From Absidia repens (taxonomy: Eukaryota > Mucoromycota > Mucoromycetes > Mucorales > Cunninghamellaceae), in the NCBI GenBank assembly GCA_002105175.1, contig MCGE01000010.1:248001-312000 (forward strand): a stretch of 64,000 nt of DNA, read 5' to 3'. The position numbers were made by a program, and so were the translations under genes. Position 1 is the stretch's first letter, and each line of letters opens with the position of its first letter. The notes beneath the pieces are model-generated. The model worked only from the letters and a program-made list of their open reading frames with translations, was not told where the DNA came from and made no database searches. Positions 11,636 to 21,737 of the stretch are shown here, in pieces.

Positions 11636-12939
11636 CATACTTTAATGAAAATTTTCCCAATGGTCTTCGTCATGTTTAAACAATAGATTCCTTACTTTAC
11701 TACTGTCAGTCTCGTGTGTTTATTGTTGATCTTCATTCAGATTTCCGTCTAATCTCCTTCATGCTACCTCCATTAGATTCCTTTTATTATAATGAACCCC
11801 TTGGACTTGGCTTAACATCTATCAATATGCTTCAAATAAAATATGACTTTTTATCACCCATACTTATCCATTATATATCGAATGGAATCATTAGTGTGGT
11901 TATTTTGTGAGTGTTCTACCAAACAACTGCATTCGCATTATGACTACTTTTCCGCTAGTGCGTCAGCGGCAGACTGACGGTACGGTATTAGGTTACTTAT
12001 ACATTCAAACACATACGCGCACAAACATACACTCATGTGTCTATGTTATATTTTTGAATAAAAAAAAGGTTTATTTATCAAGTATTGTGAAATTGTTGGA
12101 TAATTCTTTATTTATATTCAATTGTCTTGTCTTATTTACAATAACGGTGTTGGTATGTGAGTACATCAGAATAGGGATGGTGATGAATGTAGTAGGGAAA
12201 GTAGCGGTCTGAGTTACGGATTGTGGAGTGATTGAATATGCATGAATTAAGTATATGCGTCTAGTTGAACGTCTATATGAATGAAGGGTTGGATGTATGC
12301 ATGTGTTGGTATACATATGTATATATATACGCACCTACTAAATAAGCAACAATCAAATACGTCCTTATGTATTCACATAGCTCTCTTTTTTACACATGTA
12401 TAACATTAATAAAACAAAATAATGAGGCCAATAGTATAAAGACAAGACATAGTTTATTAATATATATTAATATATATTAAAAAGAAAATGGATCGTAAGA
12501 AAACTCAGCTATAGTAACTTTAATTTCGCTCTTTTGGCCATTCCAACTTTTTTTTTTCCTGCCGCTAACGCCCTGCCCACCATAGGAGTCGTCCATTCTT
12601 TTTTTTTCTCAATCGCTGGCCACTCATAGTGCCAAATCACAGAGTCTTTCATCCCATCCTATCAAAACCCATACTTCAGAAACCCCCTGCCACCCAATGA
12701 TTGCATAATTAATATTATTCTCAACTTTGCTCTTCAATATATCCCACCACAACAAAATACACTGTAATAGCTGTTTTTTCACACAAACACATCCCTGTAT
12801 TTTTTTTCTACGCACAAACTTATAGACTTGGTAGAAGAAGTCTCCATAATACCCAATCCGTTCCTTTTCATATATATATAGACGCATTTTTTTTTTCTAT
12901 GTATATTAATACATATTCGATGAAGCTCATCATGTAAAC

Positions 12940-13290
12940 GTACAACAGAGAAACCAATTATAATAAAAAGAACATATTTATTCAGACGTAGATACAACGA
13001 TGACAAACTATTACTAAACTAATGAGTGCTAATCTACTGTCGTTCCCAAATCCTTCAACCAAATTGAAAGCCTTCCCCCATGATGTTTGTTTTGCGTTTT
13101 TTAAAACGCCCCTAATTCAAGATCCTAGATCACCAGTACCCCAATGAGCCTTGCCATCATATCATTCAGACTATTATGAAGGAAAAAAATAAAAAAGAAA
13201 GAAAAAGAGTGGAAAAAAAAATGGGGTCAAAAAAAAAAATAGTAAGCAAAATGCGGAGCCTGAATCATCCAGCCTTTTTTTTTTATGTCA
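12940..13290 (-). repeat. Dispersed ~0.3-kb repeat, diverged copy F (inverted)
   Basis: In inverted orientation this shares TTTATTCAGACGTAGATAC, then an AAATTGAAAGCCTTCCCCCA block, CGCCCCTAATTCAAGATCC and a purine tract with copies at 22960-23330 and 28600-28960. These three copies form a sub-family with an extra ATTTTTTGAAATGCCCC-like block compared with copies A-C. Confidence 0.55.
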
Positions 13291-14377
13291 AAAAATCAGG
13301 GAAGGGGCAATCGCCATAATTACCGTAGTGCATAATTCGTTTTATCTTCCAGTGGAAAGGCAGTTGCAACCCCTACATTATCAAGCTCTAATCTCTTTGA
13401 CACCTTTCAAGTAAGCTATTATTTCAGCACACAAAAAAGACCCATTGACGACGCGCTGAGCACGACGGTTGGGCCCCAAGAAGCTGCCCACCAAAGTGCG
13501 AAATGGCGGAGGCTTTTATCCTATCCCATCAAAACCCACACTTTAATAAAAAACTGTGACACCCAATAAATCGAAAGATTTCCAAAAGCGCCAGCGGAGC
13601 GCCAGAGCGTTTATTCGAGATTGTAAACATGGAAATACTAAATACTAAATACTAGAATGCCTATACTAATCTGAAAAGAATGAGTAGGGGAAGTTACTTG
13701 TGTCGACGACACAAGTAATGTAAAAAATAATAGAAATAATAAAAAAAAAAAAAGTAATGGGAACTGAAACAATGCAAATGGAGTAAGTAGCAAGAAGAAG
13801 GGGAAAGGAATGGAACTGAGTCAACGTAAGAAATGAAGATAAGATAAAAGATGAGAACTGAGATGTCAAAAATTAATAAATGGGAAAAAGTGGGAGGGGA
13901 AAAGGGAAAAGAAAAAAAAAAAGTGGGTAAAAATGAAAAATTCGCGATCCAAAATAAAAAGAATTCAAAACCAGTCGCCCATCAGTGGAAAGCCAATCAC
14001 CGTCGAATATTATACTGGCCGGATAATATCGTATCTCCGCTTTCCCGTAAAATACATATCTCTTTATAATTCTTCATTCTTGTTACGTTGATATCACGAT
14101 AACCGATCAATTTGAGTCACCAAAAAAAAAAAAAAAGCAGTGAGAAAAAGATGATTTTTTTATTCGAATTCAAAATTCACACCCTAATAAATAAAAATAA
14201 AGACAGGCACTCATGACCCCAATGAAATAATAAATAAAAGAAGCTATGTACTACTTAATCAGAGGTCACAAACTAACAAAAAGGGAAAATATCTGTATTC
14301 TAACTAAAGAAGAGCTCTGATTGGCTGGAATAAACAATTGGGCTCAAATAGAAGCTCCCAATTTCAAATTCTATATC

Positions 14378-14449
14378 TCCCATATGGTCTAGTGGCTAGG
14401 ATCCGGCGCTTTCACCGCCGTGGCCGGGGTTCGATTCCCCGTGTGGGAA
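14378..14449 (+). tRNA. tRNA-Glu (anticodon UUC)
   Basis: The 72-nt sequence folds as a cloverleaf: the acceptor stem TCCCATA pairs with TGTGGGA (one G-U), the anticodon stem CGGCG/CGCCG encloses the loop CTTTCAC with anticodon TTC, and the T arm carries GGTTCGATTCC. Internal A box (TGGTCTAGTGG) and B box match polymerase III promoters. No intron is present. The discriminator base is A. T-rich sequence (ATCTTTTT) follows for termination. Decayed and fresh LTRs begin 73 and 123 bp downstream. Confidence 0.95.
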
Positions 14450-14522
14450 GATCATCTTTTTGCAACGTAACCAGCTATATCGTGGTTGGTTTCGTTGTGC
14501 CCAGCTTTTTTTTTTTTTTAAA

Positions 14523-14572
14523 TGTTACGGCTACTTTTGGTTATGTCACGGCTAATTTGGGTAAGAAGCTTG
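14523..14572 (-). mobile_element. Left remnant of an older related LTR
   Basis: The 50 bp before the intact element begin TGTTACGGCTA and resemble the LTR's own start. They end in AAGCTTG, and sequence continuing the same LTR (TAACA then GTGTTTTTGTAGG) resumes at 20961 on the far side. The element therefore sits inside an older copy of its own family, at the site corresponding to AAGCTTGTAACA within the LTR. Confidence 0.6.
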
Positions 14573-15320
14573 TGTTGCGGCTAAATTTGTGATTTTAGTC
14601 CAACTGGATTGTGTTTTTGTAGGTTTTTATGTTTTTCTGGGTTGAATAGTAAATATGTTACGGCTAAAATGAGTATAAAGCTTGTAACAAAGTTGATTAG
14701 GATGTCTTGAGTGATCCTTTGGTGTAGCTTTGATCGTTTAGAGCTTTGAAAAATAAATTTGTTCCTTCGGCGGAATTTGAAATATTTTGTTCCTGAATCG
14801 GACAAAAATAGATTTGATAGTAGTGAGCACCAGAACTTTTGTAGATAAAGTCCAACTGTAGAGAAAGTTTATAAAAAATAAACTTGAAAGAGTAAAATAA
14901 AATAAAATAGAAAAGTATTGACCTTTGTTGGTTCAATAAAGATAAGTGTATAACACACAGTAAAAATAAAATAAAAAGAGGACTTGTAGTCACAAAAAAA
15001 TAAGAGAAAGTTTCTATATAGACGATAGAAACAAAATAAAAATAAGACAGTGATTTGGTGGTTAAAAACCTTTGTACTGAATTTTATAAAAAAAGGTTGA
15101 GATAAATATATAAAAATAAATAGCTAAAGAAAAAAATAAAATTGTTGCGGGGAAGTGGAGGTATTTATACTAATCAAAAAAAAGAGGCTAACTATATATG
15201 AGGGGGTGGTGCAGGACGACACTTGTCGACACTTGTCGACACTTGTCAACATCGGTCAGCATGAAAACCAGTCACTGCATAGCCAGAGGTCAGGGGATGG
15301 TCAGAGGCCGATCCTCGACA
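14573..15320 (-). repeat. 3' LTR of the Ty3-type element
   Basis: The 748-bp repeat matches 20212-20960 base for base as far as I can read, except one fewer G near 15203-15207. It contains three tandem ACACTTGTCG units near 15219-15247 and the GTGAGCACCAGAAC motif also seen in the decayed LTRs to the right. Hydrophobic ORFs inside both copies are the same chance frame. Confidence 0.92.
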
Positions 15321-15941
15321 TCCTGGGGGCCAGGAGAAGACTGTCCTCCAGTCGTAACGCATCTTGAGAAATTGATTTATGATTTTCGTTTTGTTTGTTG
15401 TTTGTTGTTCGGTGTTGAGGTAAGATAATATTTCAATTTCGAAATAATGTAGAGTCAGGTAAAAAGTGAGCACCAAAATAAAAGTGAGTACTGAAATATG
15501 TATATATCGTTTGTTATAATAATGTAGAGTCAGGTATCGTTTTTCGCGATCTGTAGCGTCTTCTGAGTATTGCAATTTCTTTAGATAATGTTTGATTTGA
15601 TTGATCGTTCGTTCGTCCATGTTGATAATTTCTTTTGTTGTGGTAGTTGAGCTTTTTACGACGTCGCACTTGTTGGTCGCATCTTCGGGAATTTCAATCG
15701 TTCAAGATAATATTTGAGTTGATTAATTTTTCGTTCTTCCATCGTTGTTAATTGTTGAGTCACTAAATATGTGATTGTAGAATTCGTTAGGTACCAAATG
15801 TGTGAGAATAGAATGAGTACCAAATATAAATATAGAGTTTGACAGAGTATCGGTTGTGTTGTGTGTATCAGATAAGAGTAAAATATTGTGAGTTAATTTA
15901 GAGGATAGCTTTTTACGACGTCGTCCCTTTTTTGGTCGCAT

Positions 15942-15943
<2 letters not shown>
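15321..15943 (-). other. Non-coding 3' internal region where integrase would be expected
   Basis: There is no integrase signature (no HHCC zinc finger, no DDE core). The region holds internal repeats instead: AATGTAGAGTCAGGTA occurs twice (15444 and 15522 areas), AGCTTTTTACGACGTCG occurs twice (15650 and 15907 areas) and GTGAGCACCAAAAT echoes the LTR. A short inverted repeat TCCTGGGGGCCAGGA lies right at the LTR border. Confidence 0.6.

Positions 15944-15983
<40 letters not shown>
15944..15983 (-). repeat. T40 tract (A40 on the element's sense strand)
   Basis: An unbroken run of 40 T lies 22 bp beyond the RNase H stop codon; on the coding strand it is a poly(A) following the pol frame. It could be a reverse-transcribed poly(A) tail captured during template switching, or just one of the many long A/T runs of this genome. 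Confidence 0.75.
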
Positions 15984-15985
<2 letters not shown>

Positions 15986-16005
15986 GTGGTTAAATTGAGG
16001 ATCGA

Positions 16006-18960
16006 TCAGTATCCCAGACGTGATAGGAAATCAGCGGCTTCCTGTTTTCGTCCATTTCGATACTTAATTTCAAAGTCATATTCAGCCAAGTATTGGATCC
16101 ATCTTGCTACAATGCCAGATACTTTGGGTGATTGTACCAACCATCGTAAAGGTGAGTGGTCTGATATGACAGTGAATTTTTTGCCAAGTAAATAAGGTCT
16201 GAATAGTTGTAGGCTCCATACTAGGGCGAGACATTCCAATTTAGTAGCACCGTAGTTTTGTTCACTGTTTTTTAATCCGCGACTTGCATAAATCACAGGG
16301 TGTTCTTTGCCATCGTCGTCTAGCTGCGATAAGATGGTACCAATTCCTTTTTGAGAGGCGTCGCACACAATAATAAAGGGTTTCGAAAAATCAGCACGTC
16401 GAAGTATAGGTGCTTGTGTTAATTTTTGTTTCAAAAGGTTAAAGGCATCTGTTGCTTTTTGGTTCCAGGTAATATTTTTTGTCGTCTTGGTTTGTTCATG
16501 TAAAGGTCTTGCAATGGCAGCGAAGTTTTTTATGAATCTCCGATAGTAAGAGGCCAATCCAATAAAGCCCCTGATTTGTTTAAGGGTTTTAGGCGGTGGG
16601 AATTCCTGAATTTTTTTTATTTTTTCTTCATCCGTCTTTATTCCATTTTTTGTTATCACGTAGCCCAAAAATTTCAATTCGTCTTTGAAGAATACGCACT
16701 TGTCGATGTTGAATAATAATCCTCCTTTTCGTGCACATATGAATACCTGTCGTAGATCCTGTATGTGTTGTATATGGGTTTTGGAATGGATGTTTAGGTC
16801 GTCAATGTAAGCAACAAGGCACTTGTTTAGTAATGGACCAAAACATAGGTCTATTAGGCGTTGAAAGGTAGCAGGACTATTTACTAACCCCATAGGCAGC
16901 ATTTCGTATTGATAGGTTCCAAACTTTGTTACGAATCCAGTCAATTCTTTGGTTTCTTCTTTCAATGGTACTTGGTGGAAACCAGAACGTAGGTCTAGTG
17001 CTGTGAATATTCTTGAACTGCCTAGTTCATCAATCAAGTCGTCAATTTTTGGCAAAGGGTAAGCGTCAACTTTGGTTAAAGCGTTTAGTTTGCGATAGTC
17101 AACAACCATTCGGTATCACCATTCTTCTTCTTGACTAATATTATAGGAGCGGTATACGGTGTGCTTGCTGGTTTGATGATTCCCAGGTCACATAATCGGT
17201 CCAACTCTTGCTTCAAGTATTCTTGTTCCACGGGTGCCATTCGGTATGGTCTATGTCGGATAGGTGGTGCATTTTCCTTCAGGATAATTTCATGTTCCAG
17301 TAGTGTGGTCTTGCCCATTCTGTCATTGTGCCAGTCAAATACATCTTGGAATTCTGTAAGTAGATGTATAAAGGACTTGCGTATATCAGGCGGTACATCT
17401 CCTAACTGTAGTTTTTCTTCCTTTGTAGGGTCCAATTCTTGTGATGGTTGTATAGTGTCGTCGTCTTTTATCTCCATCTGTGCTAATTCGTATCCTGTGG
17501 ATTGTTCGTCGTCTTCTTCTATTTCAAACTTTGTCATTCGATGCGCAATGATAGTGTTCGGTGGGTAACTTTTGTCGTTGTCCGTTATGTTGATATCTAT
17601 GAACTGATTGTCTTTCAAATATTTTTCATAGGTGACATCTGGTTGCATGTGGATGATAGTTGGTAGAGCGTTATCATTGGGTGTATTTAAATCAACGGTG
17701 CACATGGTGTATGGTGGAAGGGTGAATCCATTTTCTTTGGTACTGATGGTTACTTCGGTGTCCGATACATGGTTTATTCGGAAAGCGTAGTCTTGGTCTT
17801 CAGCAGGTGTGATTTGACACAATTCTTGATCTTCATCGTCTTTGTCGTCGTGTTCCCATTCTTCTTCTTCTGTTTCTTCATCGGTGATTTCATCTTCATC
17901 ACTTGTATCTTGATCGTCCATTATTGGTGTTGGTTTGACAGGGATTGGTTGACTTGGTGGTGGATTCTCTTCTTCATAGATAACGTGGGATGCTTTCAAG
18001 GTAACCGGCTTTGATGATGCTTTGATGTATGTGATAGGAATAATCATCTTCTTGTGTTTATAGGTTACAGTTAGTGTTCCCATTTTGATGTTGATAATGG
18101 CTTGTGCATGATTCAACCAATCGATTCCTAGGATTAGGTGAGATGGGCATTGTGGCAGTACTTCCATGTTAGTGGGTATACTAATGCCTTCGGTTATTTT
18201 GATAGGGACATCAAGGACTATTCCAAGGGTAGGTTGTCTGGTTCCATTACCAAGGGTGAATACATTGGTAGATGGGGTATCGATTTCCATTCCCAGCATC
18301 TTCAACATGGTTCTTGACATACATGATTTGGCGGCACCACAATCTATCAAGGCTTTGATTTTTCTGTCCCCAATATATACTTCAGCATATGCGGCAGTTG
18401 TCACAACTTCTCCTTCTTCCATGGCGTTCAATGTTATAGGCGGCTTTCTTCTTTTGGGTCGACAGACATCACGTAGCTGTTTCTTTAGGTATGGTGATGC
18501 TTCGAGTAGATCTCCAACTTCAATATCGGCTTTACGGGTAAGGACATCGTCAGCGATACTATATTTAATAGCGGGATGTGTAGGTACTGATCTTTGTTTC
18601 TTTTCAACCGTTTCTTGTGTAGGAATATTTTGTTGTGGTGGTTGTGTTGATGAGGATGGTGTGTCTTCCAATCCATTGGTTCTTCTTTTCTTTGCTGATT
18701 TTGGATCATGTAGGACATCAGGTGATCTGTCTTTTCTGGTAGCAACGTAGAAATCTATATCTTCTTCATCATCTTCTTCTTCTTCTAATAAAAGGTTAGT
18801 ATGTTTATTTTTATCTTTATACTTGTTTCGAATATCCATGGTGGTTAGGTTATGGGTTTGTTGTTGAGTATTGTTTTTGTTATCTTTATGTGGTTGGTTA
18901 TGTGTGGATTTGTTAGGCGGGTTTTCCAACTGACCATCAACTGCAGTTGCCCGTGCTAGT
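16006..18960 (-). pseudogene. pol: Retroelement pol: protease-RT-RNase H, one frame break, no integrase
   Basis: The frame is entered from gag by a -1 shift and runs 18960-17085, then continues in another frame to the stop at 16008-16006. An acidic Asn/Gln-rich start precedes an aspartic protease (active site ALIDCGAAKS, with Cys where Ser or Thr is usual; flap side ILGIDWLNHA). Reverse transcriptase carries KKKNGD, VVDYRKLN, ALDLRSGFHQ, the FGTYQYEMLPMGL segment and catalytic YIDDL. RNase H follows (CDASQKGIGTIL, YGATKLECLALVW, SDHSPLRWL) and ends ADFLSRLGY. Around 17100 the RT frame breaks between KKKNGD and RMVVDYRKLN; a single missing base explains it. The protein stops at RNase H; integrase is absent rather than mutated. 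Confidence 0.85.
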
Positions 18961-20041
18961 TTTTTGACTGATGATTTTGTTGAGTGGGTTGTTGTGTTTG
19001 ATGTTGTTGGTATTGTGGATTGTGTTGATACTGTTGATTGTTGTATGAGCGTCGGTTATTGTAATTGGGACGGCGGTTTTGATTCATGGGGGGTGATGGA
19101 TGATAACCATCGTAGTCACCGTAGTTAGGATCAAAGACGGGGTCTTGATTTTGGTTATTGTAATTGCGTTGGCCATTATTGTGATGATACGAGTTTTGAT
19201 TATAATGTGGGGCATTGTATTGTCGGGTTTGATGACGTGGGTTATTGTATCGAGGGTTGTGTGGTTGGTTGTATGTCCCATTTTGATTTTTTGAGAAGTT
19301 ATTGAATTCTTCTTTGATGATACTTCTGATGGATTTTTGTATATCTTTCATGTCCAGTGGGTTTGTTGAAGTGATAGCGTTCAAACTGGGTGAGTTTGTA
19401 GCGGTTTGATAGGGAGACATTTGAATGGTATCTGCGGGATGAGCAATACGTCGTGGGTGGAAGGGATTGTCAGCCATTGTAACCTGTTGAGGGTTATGTG
19501 CAGTCCAATAACCTTCGGCGGCTTTGAGCCATGCGTCAATGTCTTTACAGCCAAGTGATATGCAGTGTTGTTGTATGATAGGATGTACTCCTGCACGGAA
19601 TCGGCTTTGGATCATTGATTCGGAATCAATTTCGGCAAGTTCAGCAGCTTCAAACAGTCTTGCGTAAAATGTTCTTGGATGTTCGTCAATACCTTGTACC
19701 ATGTTGTTGAAGGCATACTCATATGTTTGTATGAGTTCAGGGGTGATATATTGGTCCATTAATTTTTTCATGACTTCGGAGTATGAAAGTGGGTCTTTTG
19801 TTTTTTTTAGCAATTTGTTTACAAAAGTCCTAGCAGCGTGGTACAATTGTGTCTTGAGTATAATCAGCTTGCGATCTTCATCATTGATGTTTGAGAGTGC
19901 AAAGTAGTTATCCAGTGTTTGTTTAAAATTTCTGAAGTCTTCTCCTTCGAATCCAGAAAAGGGCATTAGCTTCATTTTCGGTTGGTAGATAGGTCCGTTG
20001 GCCAACACAGTTTGTTCGTTCATCTTGTTTTTGGTTTCCAA
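18956..20041 (-). CDS. gag: Retroelement Gag polyprotein
   Basis: The 361-aa frame starts METKNKMNEQ and contains a retrotransposon gag core (residues ~25-190: FSGFEGEDFRNFKQTLDNYF, QTYEYAFNNMVQGIDEHPRT, FRAGVHPIIQQHC), typical of Ty3 capsid proteins. The C-terminal ~120 residues are rich in Asn, Gln, Tyr, His and Arg, with no CCHC zinc knuckle; RNA binding may use this basic, prion-like tail. The stop TAG at 18958-18956 directly follows an A AAA AAC heptamer, so Gag is the default product and Gag-Pol the shifted one. Its start is 170 bp inside the 5' LTR. Confidence 0.88.
   Translation of the reverse strand: METKNKMNEQTVLANGPIYQPKMKLMPFSGFEGEDFRNFKQTLDNYFALSNINDEDRKLIILKTQLYHAARTFVNKLLKKTKDPLSYSEVMKKLMDQYITPELIQTYEYAFNNMVQGIDEHPRTFYARLFEAAELAEIDSESMIQSRFRAGVHPIIQQHCISLGCKDIDAWLKAAEGYWTAHNPQQVTMADNPFHPRRIAHPADTIQMSPYQTATNSPSLNAITSTNPLDMKDIQKSIRSIIKEEFNNFSKNQNGTYNQPHNPRYNNPRHQTRQYNAPHYNQNSYHHNNGQRNYNNQNQDPVFDPNYGDYDGYHPSPPMNQNRRPNYNNRRSYNNQQYQHNPQYQQHQTQQPTQQNHQSKN
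18959..18965 (-). other. Putative -1 programmed ribosomal frameshift site (A AAA AAC)
   Basis: In the gag frame the codons read TCA AAA AAC TAG, giving the canonical X XXY YYZ slippery heptamer immediately before the stop. A slip by -1 enters the protease-RT frame with no stop in between. A few bases downstream lie a perfect 12-bp palindrome CAACTGCAGTTG and a possible CGGG/CCCG stem around it, suitable for a stimulatory hairpin. The heptamer and the frames are seen; efficiency is inferred. Confidence 0.75.
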
Positions 20042-20211
20042 TTTGTATTTTTGAAAGTTTTGATAAATATTTCGGAGGTAGGGTTTGTAAGTGTGGACGT
20101 TGCGTCTTGAAATCTTGGCAGAGTTTACTTGAGTTTGAGGTTATTAAAAGTTTTGAGTGATGTTTCTTTGGAAATTTTTGAGTAGATCGCCCCTGTAGTG
20201 AGCACCAAATA

Positions 20212-20960
20212 TGTTGCGGCTAAATTTGTGATTTTAGTCCAACTGGATTGTGTTTTTGTAGGTTTTTATGTTTTTCTGGGTTGAATAGTAAATATGTTAC
20301 GGCTAAAATGAGTATAAAGCTTGTAACAAAGTTGATTAGGATGTCTTGAGTGATCCTTTGGTGTAGCTTTGATCGTTTAGAGCTTTGAAAAATAAATTTG
20401 TTCCTTCGGCGGAATTTGAAATATTTTGTTCCTGAATCGGACAAAAATAGATTTGATAGTAGTGAGCACCAGAACTTTTGTAGATAAAGTCCAACTGTAG
20501 AGAAAGTTTATAAAAAATAAACTTGAAAGAGTAAAATAAAATAAAATAGAAAAGTATTGACCTTTGTTGGTTCAATAAAGATAAGTGTATAACACACAGT
20601 AAAAATAAAATAAAAAGAGGACTTGTAGTCACAAAAAAATAAGAGAAAGTTTCTATATAGACGATAGAAACAAAATAAAAATAAGACAGTGATTTGGTGG
20701 TTAAAAACCTTTGTACTGAATTTTATAAAAAAAGGTTGAGATAAATATATAAAAATAAATAGCTAAAGAAAAAAATAAAATTGTTGCGGGGAAGTGGAGG
20801 TATTTATACTAATCAAAAAAAAGAGGCTAACTATATATGAGGGGGGTGGTGCAGGACGACACTTGTCGACACTTGTCGACACTTGTCAACATCGGTCAGC
20901 ATGAAAACCAGTCACTGCATAGCCAGAGGTCAGGGGATGGTCAGAGGCCGATCCTCGACA
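20212..20960 (-). repeat. 5' LTR of the Ty3-type element
   Basis: The 749-bp copy is the upstream LTR for the leftward transcript. It matches 14573-15320 except one extra G near 20841-20846. The internal region abuts at 20211. Confidence 0.92.
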
Positions 20961-21737
20961 CTTGTAACAGAGTAGTGTTTTTGTAGGTTTTTATATTTTT
21001 TTTGGGTTGAATAGGATGTCTTGAGTTATCCTTTAGAGTAGCTTTTGCTTGTTTAGAGCTTGAAAATAAATTTGTTCCTTAGGCGGAATTTGAAATATCT
21101 TGTTCCTGATTTGAACAAAAATAGAATTGAGAGTAGTGAGCACCAGAACTTTTGTAGATAAAGTCCAACTGTAGAGAAAGTTTATAAAAAATAAACTTGG
21201 AAGTGTAAAATAAAATAAAAAAGAAAAGTATTGACCTTTGTTGGTTCAATAAAAATAAGTGTATAACACACAGTAAAAATAAAATAAAAAGAGGACTTGT
21301 AGTCACAAAAAATAAAAAAGGGTTTCTATAATCCAATAGAAACAGTAGATAATTTGGTGGTATAATAACCTTTGTACTAAGTTTTATTTGTTAATTGAGA
21401 AAACTGATAAAAAACTAAAGAGAAAAGAAAAGAAAAGGATAACAATAAAAAGTTGCGATATATATACTAAATAAAAGTTGATAAATATAAGGGTTCTGTT
21501 TTTGTGGTTTTTTGTCTATGTATGAATTTTGCATTGTTTTTGTTTACGTTGATGGCGGTATTTCATTTTTTATATTTATGGGGGACTACACATCTGTGAG
21601 GCCCCAGCTGATCAACTGGTTGACATTGAAAATGTCCGCAGCAATGAGGCTGGCGGTGTCGTTGATGATGTTGTTGTTGTTGTTGATGTGTTGTTGTTGT
21701 TGATATTGTTGTCGGATTCGGACTCAGACCGATCCTC
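20961..21737 (-). mobile_element. Right part of the older, diverged LTR
   Basis: From TAACAGAGTAGTGTTTTTG the sequence tracks the intact LTR in the same order (TGAGCACCAGAACTTTTG, GTCCAACTGTAG, ACACACAGTAAAAATAAAA) with substitutions and gaps, and ends CCGATCCTCGACA like the intact LTR. With 14523-14572 it makes one older LTR, probably solo, interrupted by the new element. Confidence 0.7.

Larger units (their letters stand above)
11110..14377. other. Gene-poor spacer with repeat copies
   Basis: No convincing gene lies between the transporter and the tRNA. The stretch holds two copies of the dispersed ~0.3-kb repeat (about 11320-11635 and 12940-13290), a partly shared segment near 12640-12690 and 13500-13560 (ATCCTATCAAAACCCA type), tandem AAATACT near 13636-13655, and A/T homopolymers. 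Short ORFs here have no protein-like composition. Confidence 0.6.
14573..20960 (-). mobile_element. Ty3/gypsy-type LTR retroelement without integrase
   Basis: The 6.39-kb element is transcribed leftwards. It has two long terminal repeats (748 and 749 bp) starting TGTTGCGG and ending TCCTCGACA on the plus strand. They seem identical apart from one G in a G run. It is flanked by a duplicated CTTG (CTTGT if the terminal T is shared) at 14569-14572 and 20961-20964. Inside are gag and a protease-RT-RNase H frame, but no integrase; only ~0.6 kb of non-coding sequence and a T40 tract lie between RNase H and the 3' LTR. High LTR identity means recent insertion, so integration was probably helped in trans. 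A possible primer site next to the 5' LTR reads TGGTGCTCACTACAGG, but no tRNA was matched. The polypurine tract beside the 3' LTR is not obvious. Confidence 0.9.

Noticed and set aside
12640..13560. ATCCTATCAAAACCCA segments as a CRISPR-like or tandem array
   Set aside because: Only two or three diverged occurrences, far apart and without regular spacers; better explained as dispersed repeat fragments.
14697..14993. 98-codon hydrophobic ORF, repeated identically at 20336-20632
   Set aside because: It lies wholly inside the two LTR copies, so the repeat is explained by LTR duplication; composition is that of AT-rich non-coding sequence.
15723..15941. 72-codon ORF in the place where integrase should be
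   Set aside because: No zinc finger or DDE core residues; composition is random-like and it contains one of the short internal repeats.
19084..19596. Extra ORFs in other frames across gag
   Set aside because: Overlap the well-supported gag frame; they reflect its Asn/Gln/His-rich codon pattern.
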